Shown here piece after piece: positions 58,162 to 64,000 of a stretch of DNA of 64,000 nt. The translations under genes and the position numbers were made by a program. Below the pieces are notes generated by a model. That model was given only the letters and a program-made list of their open reading frames with translations. It was not told the DNA's origin and made no database searches. Origin of the DNA: Polytrichum commune (Eukaryota > Streptophyta > Polytrichopsida > Polytrichales > Polytrichaceae); contig OX485803.1 in NCBI GenBank assembly GCA_950295325.1, positions 59,537,554 to 59,601,553 of the forward strand, in the 5' to 3' direction. Each line of letters starts with the position of its first letter. Position 1 is the first letter of the stretch.

Positions 58162-58582
58162 ATTGGACAAACAATCAAATAGCCCACCTACAAAAAATGT
58201 GTGTACCCACACAAAAAGAAAAAGAAGAAGGAAAAAATAACCCAATAGCATTTGGAAATGCTAACAATAAAGAAACAAAACAAAAAATTAAAACAAAAAC
58301 AAATAAAACCAAAGCATTCCTAAATGCTTTCACACAAGTATATAAACAAAAACAAAAACAAAAGCATCAACATAAACTTAAACAAAATATATCAAACCAA
58401 CCAAAAACAAAAAACAACAATCAAACAAAAACAAAACTAACACACCCCAAAACACACAAAACCAAAGCAACATACAAACTCAACATAATAAAGCAAACCC
58501 TACACACAAAAAGCTACAAAATAATAGCTAACAAACACCAAAACACGCATCAAAAGAAAGTTAGGGAAAACCCCCAAGACAT

Positions 58583-58613
58583 AAAACGGGCTCGGCCTAC
58601 CGGCCTCGCCCAA
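58583..58613 (+). repeat. GLAQ block, copy 1
   Basis: AACGGGCTCGGCCTACCGGC CTCGCCCAA, a GC-rich island in A+C DNA encoding 'KRARPTGLAQ'. Confidence 0.75.
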
Positions 58614-58940
58614 GTACAAAACAAATATAAACATAACAAAGATAAAAATTCAAAATAATTCAAAATAATAATAATAATCACAACAACAACAAAAACACAA
58701 AACACAAACCCAAACAAAACACCATCCAAACAAAATTATAGAAAAAGTATAATACAAACCATAAATATCATACTCCAAAAATTACAACACACATACTTAG
58801 AATGAACATAACCAACCCAACCAAAAAAACAAAACACACAACTAATCACAAAAGGATATACACATCACCACCCTATAACACACATCAAACAAAGAAACAA
58901 AGAAAAAACTTTCAAAATACAATAAAAACAAACAAAGACC

Positions 58941-58980
58941 TCAAACAAACCAGACATACCAACCTCACCCGGAACCAAAA
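58941..58980 (+). repeat. GLAQ block, diverged copy
   Basis: CCAGACATACCAACCTCACC lines up with the GLAQ block, encoding 'TRHTNLTRNQ'. It lacks the GC-rich character, suggesting decay toward A+C. Confidence 0.4.
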
Positions 58981-59096
58981 AAAATACAAGAATAAGCCCA
59001 AACAACATACAAACTCCAAAAACATAAAATCCAAAAACAATAATAATAATAATAAACACCCACAACATAAACGAATAAAACCCCACCCCAAAGCAC

Positions 59097-59140
59097 ATCC
59101 ACTACACCTCCTACTTAGGTTATACACAAACATTCTTGGC
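59097..59140 (+). repeat. Leucine-rich block resembling the 2A upstream segment, copy 1
   Basis: Encodes 'HPLHLLLRLYTNILGK', comparable with 'PIVYLLLLLSGDIETNPG' at 60649; the 2A residues themselves are not kept. Confidence 0.4.
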
Positions 59141-59670
59141 AAAACAAAAGCACAACACAAAAAAGACATACAAAAAACAAATCCAATACAAACAAAAAGG
59201 TAGCACCTCCTAATGGTCCCACACAAACAACACAAAAAATAAAAACCCATAGCCCCAAGCATCAAAACAACAAAAAACCTAAACCCTCCATACAAACACA
59301 AACACACAAAAACATAAAACATAACAAAGGGAAAACACTTTCTAATGCCCCCACACAAATAAAAAACAATAAAACACACAAAATCCCAAAAGCACACAAA
59401 CATAAACCCAACCCCAAAAAACCTTGTAAAAAAGAAAAAAACGTAAACAAAAAACACCCTCTCAAAATCATAAACACATACAAACAACCGGAAACATACA
59501 AAAAACTATGAACAAAACAAACAAACACACCTAACACTAGATACACTACTTCAATTAACCACGCAAACAAACGAATAAACTCTAACACCAACACACTCCC
59601 TTCGAGAAATACCCAAAAAAACCAAAACACAAAAAAAAACCAAACACAAAGTACCAATAAAAACCACCTA

Positions 59671-59700
59671 AAACGGGCTCAGCCTACCGGCCTCGCCCAA
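59671..59700 (+). repeat. GLAQ block, copy 2
   Basis: AACGGGCTCAGCCTACCGGC CTCGCCCAA, differing from copy 1 at one base. Its translation in one frame is the same RAxPTGLAQ-type peptide. Confidence 0.75.
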
Positions 59701-59905
59701 AACAAAGTAACCAAAAAAATAAAAATAAAAATAAAACAAACTAGAAAGCACCTAGATAAAACCACACATATCAACAAACAAACACATCAAGAGAACACAA
59801 ATCATCCAAATCATATAACAACCTTAAACTCTACAAAAAAATCACAATAAAAATAAACAACAAAACTCAAACCACAAAGAACAAAAAAATCCCACTTAGA
59901 CCAAA

Positions 59906-59950
59906 CACCTCCCCTACACCTACTGTTAATACTACATAAAGGCAATCAAA
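59906..59950 (+). repeat. Leucine-rich block resembling the 2A upstream segment, copy 2
   Basis: Encodes 'PLHLLLILHKGNQILPK', similar to 'PLHLLLRLYTNILGK' about 800 bases upstream. Confidence 0.4.
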
Positions 59951-60111
59951 TCTTACCAAAATCAAAATCAAAACTTACAAATAAAGAACAACTAAACATA
60001 ACCAGAAAACACCCCAAAAGACCTAAAGACACACACAAAAAACCATCACCATACAAAACACAAAAAACAATACCTAACCACATTCCCCCAACCAATAAAT
60101 TCACCAAACAT

Positions 60112-61470
60112 GTGCAGAAAAATATTCCTAAAAAAACACCAATATCCCCTACTCTAACACTATATCCCATAACATTATCCAATACTAAAATAAGCACACA
60201 ACAAAACAAAGATAGGCCCAAAACAAATCCACCCAAACCCAAACAAATCACCAAGACTACATCCCGCATTACTTACACACGAACAAAGCTAAAAACAAAA
60301 CAAAATAAGAGCGATAGCCCAAAACAAAACAACAATGGATCAAAAAACCCTAAACAAACACAAACACCCAAAATCATAAAAAATAATAATAAAGCATCCC
60401 TTAACACTTCTGACCAAATAAAACAAAAAACAAAAACAAAAAAGGCTAGGCCTGCCGGCCTCGCCCAAAACCAAATAAACAAAATTAGAAGAAGAAACCA
60501 ATACAAAACCACGCATACCAAGCAAACAAAAAAAAGCACCACTAAACACCCAAGACATACAACCAACCCAGACAATAAAATAAGAAACAATAAACAACGG
60601 AACATAAACCTTAAAACACGAAAAAACCTTCCTATAAACCAAACACCTATCGTATACCTACTACTACTACTTAGCGGAGATATTGAAACCAACCCAGGAC
60701 CCATGCCCAATATCCTACAAACACACCCATCCACACATAGAAATAGATGCAAAAGGTACTTTATAGAGTGCACAATCAAATTACAACCCGAATACCAACA
60801 CCTAGCAAAACAATTTTCTCCTATAATAAATCTAACACACCCCAAACACCAAGACACAATTACTGCCTACCCATACCTATCAAGATACATTTATAGAAAC
60901 CAACACCACCCACCCCCACGCATATTGTACGCACTTATTACCACAATTAGCATAATAATAGAAACATGTAACCATATATTAATACAAACCCCAAAACCAG
61001 ATTGGACAACAATAGTATTAGAACGTATGGCTTCACTCCAAAACCCACCGGAAAGACACATCATAACCATGCACCCATATACACAATTCCTCCAAACAAA
61101 CCAAAACATTATTAACCCACCCACCACAATCTACAAAGAACTATATGATTTCATTAAACAAAGTAATACATCACTAACCATACAAACAATGTTAGACAAA
61201 TTTCCCTTTTTACCACTACAATTACTTACAGAAGCACTAAAATGCAACGAACCGCTCCACGAATACTCACACCCCTACCACCACCCACCACCCACCACAC
61301 CCACCACCCACCACACCCACCCTACACCCTCAAGAAAATCATACAACAAACTACAACACGCACATAATCACATGGAACGCTTCATCATTAAACACAGCTC
61401 TACCAAACCTCCATCAGCTTATATCCCATACATCAAACAAACCAACAATTATTACCATACAAGAAACTAA
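60112..61470 (+). CDS. LINE ORF2 N-terminal region with 2A-like peptide
   Basis: A 452-codon frame. The first ~180 residues are Lys/Asn/Thr/Gln-rich and include 'KKARPAGLAQNQ' (GLAQ block copy 3, about 60438-60468). Then comes 'PIVYLLLLLSGDIETNPGPM' (60649-60705), a complete match to the D-(V/I)-E-x-N-P-G-P ribosome-skipping consensus with the usual leucine-rich lead-in. Skipping would fall between the glycine codon ending at 60699 and the proline codon at 60700. After it lies a more complex domain ('RCKRYFIECTIKLQPEYQHL', 'ITTISIIIETCNHI') of unknown role, then a His/Pro-rich linker. The endonuclease start follows in the +1 frame at 61442, so a small indel separates them. The start codon is uncertain. 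Confidence 0.7.
   Translation: MQKNIPKKTPISPTLTLYPITLSNTKISTQQNKDRPKTNPPKPKQITKTTSRITYTRTKLKTKQNKSDSPKQNNNGSKNPKQTQTPKIIKNNNKASLNTSDQIKQKTKTKKARPAGLAQNQINKIRRRNQYKTTHTKQTKKSTTKHPRHTTNPDNKIRNNKQRNINLKTRKNLPINQTPIVYLLLLLSGDIETNPGPMPNILQTHPSTHRNRCKRYFIECTIKLQPEYQHLAKQFSPIINLTHPKHQDTITAYPYLSRYIYRNQHHPPPRILYALITTISIIIETCNHILIQTPKPDWTTIVLERMASLQNPPERHIITMHPYTQFLQTNQNIINPPTTIYKELYDFIKQSNTSLTIQTMLDKFPFLPLQLLTEALKCNEPLHEYSHPYHHPPPTTPTTHHTHPTPSRKSYNKLQHAHNHMERFIIKHSSTKPPSAYIPYIKQTNNYYHTRN
60676..60702 (+). other. 2A-like ribosome-skipping motif GDIETNPGP
   Basis: Codons GGA GAT ATT GAA ACC AAC CCA GGA CCC. All invariant 2A residues are present, preceded by five leucines and serine. In other LINEs (for example trypanosomatid L1Tc and some animal CR1/L2-type elements) such motifs separate or target the ORF2 N-terminus. 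Activity here is inferred. Confidence 0.85.
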
Positions 61471-61737
61471 ATTAACGGCAACCACATCCACGAAATACAT
61501 TTAAAATTTATTCCCACAATATAAACTAATATTTCATAATACGCACTCACTAACAAGATGCATACAACAAAGAAGGCCATATACACCTGCAAGAGGTGGA
61601 CTCCTCACACTCATAAATAAAAAATACGCATACCCAGGTAATATCACCAAAATACCTACTCCAGCTATAATATCACAATATCTACAAATAATAAAAATAC
61701 ATAACCAACCTCTACAACCTTGGCTAATAATACACAT
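61442..61737 (+). pseudogene. LINE APE-type endonuclease, N-terminal fragment
   Basis: The +1 frame reads 'PTIITIQETKLTATTSTKYI', where 'QET' contains the metal-binding glutamate of APE-type endonucleases. After stops and shifts it reads 'RCIQQRRPYTPARGGLLTLI', 'YAYPGNITKIPTPAI' and 'QPLQPWLIIHI', the second and third strands of the fold. It then breaks off at about 61737. The rest of the endonuclease and all of RT are absent. Confidence 0.75.
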
Positions 61738-61842
61738 ATCGTGTAAATAGCGATCGTGTGTCACTGCAGCTCGAGTACCAACCACCACTAACAAACAACA
61801 CTAAAACATAGTAAAGTCACACATAAACAATATACCTCGACA
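61738..61842 (-). mobile_element. Ty3/gypsy 3' LTR, truncated start
   Basis: On the minus strand the LTR would begin TGTCGAGGTATATTG at 61842, just after the polypurine tract, and runs only about 105 bases before LINE sequence starts at 61737. The junction shows that either the LTR was cut by deletion or the two elements recombined. Confidence 0.55.
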
Positions 61843-61856
61843 TGTCCCCCCTCAGC
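61843..61856 (-). promoter_or_regulatory. Gypsy polypurine tract
   Basis: GAGGGGGGACATG on the minus strand, immediately before the presumed LTR start TGTCGAGG, is the expected primer site for plus-strand DNA synthesis. Confidence 0.6.
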
Positions 61857-62126
61857 TGACTATGGAGTCCCGCCAAGCAGCTAGGACCAATGCCAATCTA
61901 AAGGGCATGGATAATGAAAGATTGCTCCGCAACTAACTAGTGTGGTAAACGTTATTCCAAGGAACTGTAGGCTGGGTGCAAGGTGAGCCCCATCCTTAAT
62001 CGCCTTTGATGTTTGGCCATCAGATCCCAAAGAATTAAATCCACCGCCTCATGTTGATTGCGTCTCTAGGCCACAACTCCTCATTTTCCATTTGGGCAGG
62101 CACAAGATGATGAAAACCACACAGGA
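61857..62126 (-). other. Gypsy 3' non-coding segment
   Basis: About 270 bases between the pol stop and the polypurine tract, with no coding potential of note. Confidence 0.5.
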
Positions 62127-64000
62127 TCATTGAGTACGATTGGTGGAAGCACCAAGTACCGAAGATCCTCGACAGCGAGGACAACTCCACTGTCCAGATG
62201 GTAGAGAAGTCAAGGGTGGCCGCAAGCATGCCATGTGCCAACCGCGTTGACACTGATCACACAAGAGCATAGTAGCCGCTCCCTTCTTCTCTCCACACAC
62301 AAAACATGGAAAACCTTCTGGTACGACGGCCAGTTCAGGATGAACTGTACCCTCAATAGGTAGATGACATGGGGCACAGTTTTTGGAATGCTCGCATCAT
62401 TCCCTGCCATCCTTGCCTTCCAACAACAACAAACCACTCGGCAACATCTCCTTCACCCGAAGGATAGTGCGCCCCGCCTTGACATCCAATGTCGTAGGCG
62501 CCTCACGTTGAAGATAAACATAATCCCCTTGCCGAAATCTCTGCAACTGAGGTCGGTAAGCACCACTACGAATGCGTGCATAACACAATGTGTCACGGTG
62601 CTGAGCAATGGACAAATTCTCCATGGCCATAGGCATGACCCTCTGGAAGAATTGAGCCCGCTCCTGCAAACACTCTGCCCAAAGGTCTGGGTCATCCAAG
62701 TTCACAACAGGAGCTAGTTTTTCCCGAATAGAACTCGGGAGTATAGGCTCACGTCTATACAATAATTGATACGGGCTGTAGGATGCCAGAGAGGCATGCC
62801 TACTAAATCGATAGCCCATAGCAATCTAAGGCAACATAAGGTCCCAATCCCGGTGGCTTCCCCGAAGTAATCCATACTTCCTCAAGCCACGCTTGGTTGT
62901 CTGAACAACTCGTTCAGCCAAGCCATCTGCCTCCGGATGATCCCGAGAGGTGGTACGGTGATCTATGAGCGCCTTAGTGCATAATTCCTCAAAAGCACCA
63001 AGGAACTCCCTCCCTTGGTCCGTCAACACCTCAGCCGGTGCTCCAAAACGTGCTAACACATGATCCAAAAAAGCGGCCGCGGCCAACTCTGCAGAGTTTT
63101 GGGGTAGAGCAACAAGCTCAATCTACTTGCTAAAATGCTCCACCATCACCAAAACGTACTTTACTCCACGTGACGTAACCACCAACGGCCCTGCAAAGTC
63201 CAGCGACCAACGGTAGCCCAATCCCATGATAGGTAAGGGCTGTAACTGAGGTGATAAGGTGTTAAAGCTAGACCTAACCCGGTCACAAACTTCACACCTC
63301 CCGACATAGGCAGCCACCTGCTGATACATGCCAGTCCACCAATATTGGCCACGCAACATCGAATGTGTCCTGCGTATGCCAAAGTGGCCAAGTTCCTCGT
63401 GCACTTGTCGCACCAAGGAGGCCCTCTGATCCGGCCTAGGAACAATATGCCTTGTCCCATCCGGCCACAATCGAAATAACAAACCGTTCTCCCAACAAAA
63501 CCTTGTTATTCGATGTCCAATCCTATCCCTTTCCATTGCCGAAATAGACAAAGGAAAGGTACCCTGTTGAAGCTTATGCAATACGGGAAGATCCTCCCAT
63601 ATATCCACAATAGCTTGAGGCCGATCAGTCTCATCATCCGAACCCTGTATCGGAATCCCAACAAATGCACCAGAAAATAAAGTGAGGTAGGCAGCCGCGT
63701 GCCAACCTGGAACCGCCTCTCGATCACAATCTCCATGCCATCTGGCCCCGGTCAAATCCTCATCTGAAGGACTTGGATTGCGTGAGAGTCCATCTGCATC
63801 TATGTTGGTAATCCCAGCACAGTGTACCACCTCAAAGTCATACTCCTGAAGCAATAAAGCCCACCTGGCAAGCTTGCCAGTAAGCTTATCCGACTCCATG
63901 AGCCACCGTAACGGTTGATGGTCAATCACTAAAGTAAAGTGCTGACCATAAAGATACGGCCGAAAATGGGCAATAGCCCATACCGCCGCCAATGCTTTTC
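62127..64000 (-). pseudogene. Ty3/gypsy pol (RNase H, integrase, PHD finger), three nonsense codons
   Basis: One frame runs from the window edge to the stop at 62127. Order: RNase H C-terminus ('FTLVIDHQPLRWLM', 'DADGLSRNP'), spacer, integrase HHCC zinc domain ('HEELGHFGIRRTHSML', 'CEVCDRV'), integrase core ('WSLDFAGPL', 'LTDQGREFLGAFEELC', 'AERVVQTTKRGLRKYG'), GPF-like C-terminal region ('GDYVYLQRE', 'GLLLLEGKDGRE'), and a PHD-type zinc finger at 62165-62310 ('CFVCGEKKG', 'LLCDQCQRGWHMACL', 'WSCPRC'). Stops at 63123, 62826 and 62397 interrupt it, each where the family has tryptophan. No frameshift was found. RT, protease and gag lie beyond the window's right edge. Confidence 0.9.

Larger units (their letters stand above)
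58162..60111 (+). other. A+C-dominated LINE middle region with broken frames
   Basis: From about 58160 the plus strand becomes almost entirely A and C; 58381-58440, for example, has no G and only five T. Plus-strand frames 58197-58658 and 58802-59203 give Lys/Asn/Thr/Gln-rich translations and are probably pieces of one long ORF2 N-terminal region or leader. Long minus-strand open frames here arise because that strand lacks A and hence stop codons. Confidence 0.65.
55000..61737 (+). mobile_element. Unusual LINE with 2A-like peptide, 3'-truncated
   Basis: A non-LTR retrotransposon on the plus strand: 5' repeats (about 55038-55725), ORF1 (56384-58161, one frame change), an A+C-dominated middle (58162-60650), then an ORF with a 2A-like 'GDIETNPGP' and an endonuclease start ('IITIQETKL', 'RGGLLTLI'). 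It stops abruptly near 61737 at minus-strand gypsy LTR sequence, so RT and the 3' tail are missing. The endonuclease motif makes the LINE assignment firm. The 5' boundary is uncertain, and linking ORF1 to the downstream part relies on contiguity and order. Confidence 0.75.

Noticed and set aside
58865-61127. Long minus-strand open frames (77-194 codons, Phe/Leu/Val/Cys-rich)
   Set aside because: They exist because the complementary strand is A+C-rich, so stop codons are rare on the minus strand; translations look like membrane proteins only because of the base bias.
1-64000. tRNA or rRNA genes
   Set aside because: No B-box-like GGTTCGANTCC with a matching A-box or acceptor stem, and no rRNA signature, was found by eye.

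Overview
The window looks like nuclear DNA of a land plant, probably a non-seed lineage (bryophyte, lycophyte or fern); the lineage is a low-confidence guess. It holds two recognisable host genes, an intronless GT37-type fucosyltransferase and a three-exon LRR receptor-like kinase whose closest remembered relatives are Arabidopsis At4g36180/MUSTACHES. They lie in a compact island at about 11-22.5 kb. Almost everything else is transposable elements at different stages of decay, tandem repeats and A/T-rich intergenic DNA. I saw no tRNA, rRNA or CRISPR array.

Layout. 0.8-5.7 kb: a degenerate Ty1/copia element on the minus strand (gag, protease, integrase, RT with a YVDD box, RNase H) with an internal RT deletion and a 1.5-kb foreign segment in gag. 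5.7-6.5 kb: diverged tandem repeats. 7-10 kb: short inverted-repeat elements, one with perfect 33-bp termini. 11-13.7 kb: fucosyltransferase. 15 kb: a Tourist-like element. 16.3-21.3 kb: the receptor kinase, with a (GA)n tract and a duplicated CACGTG module upstream. 23-43 kb: no host gene; MITEs, a possible CACTA-type element, a nested Tourist-like element, dispersed and tandem repeats, and an uninterrupted run of 33 cytosines. 44-45 kb: a hAT-like non-autonomous element. 46.2-48.8 kb: a PIF/Harbinger element with termini, target duplication, a decayed transposase and a decayed Myb/trihelix-like ORF. 49-52 kb: a large inverted repeat and a ~62-bp tandem array. 55-61.7 kb: an unusual 3'-truncated LINE. 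61.7-64 kb: the 3' part of a Ty3/gypsy element on the minus strand.

The most interesting object is the LINE at about 55.0-61.74 kb. It has an ORF1 with a coiled-coil tail and no domain I recognise. A sense strand built almost only of A and C follows for more than 3 kb. A perfect 2A-like 'GDIETNPGP' peptide sits upstream of the start of an APE-type endonuclease domain. A short GC-rich block encoding '(K/R)ARP(A/T)GLAQ' recurs, and later copies are followed by leucine-rich segments resembling the residues in front of the 2A motif. Upstream are 22-bp minisatellite repeats flanked by two related ~70-bp blocks. The neighbouring gypsy pol reads in one frame for about 1.9 kb, broken only by three stops at expected tryptophan codons, and ends in an intact PHD-type zinc finger.

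Several inverted-repeat families share termini of the form GGG(G/C)C..(C/T)TT(T/C)ACAC with TAA/TTA-like flanks, matching the Harbinger element at 46.2 kb. One transposase family could therefore have mobilised many of the small elements here. That link is inferred from the termini.
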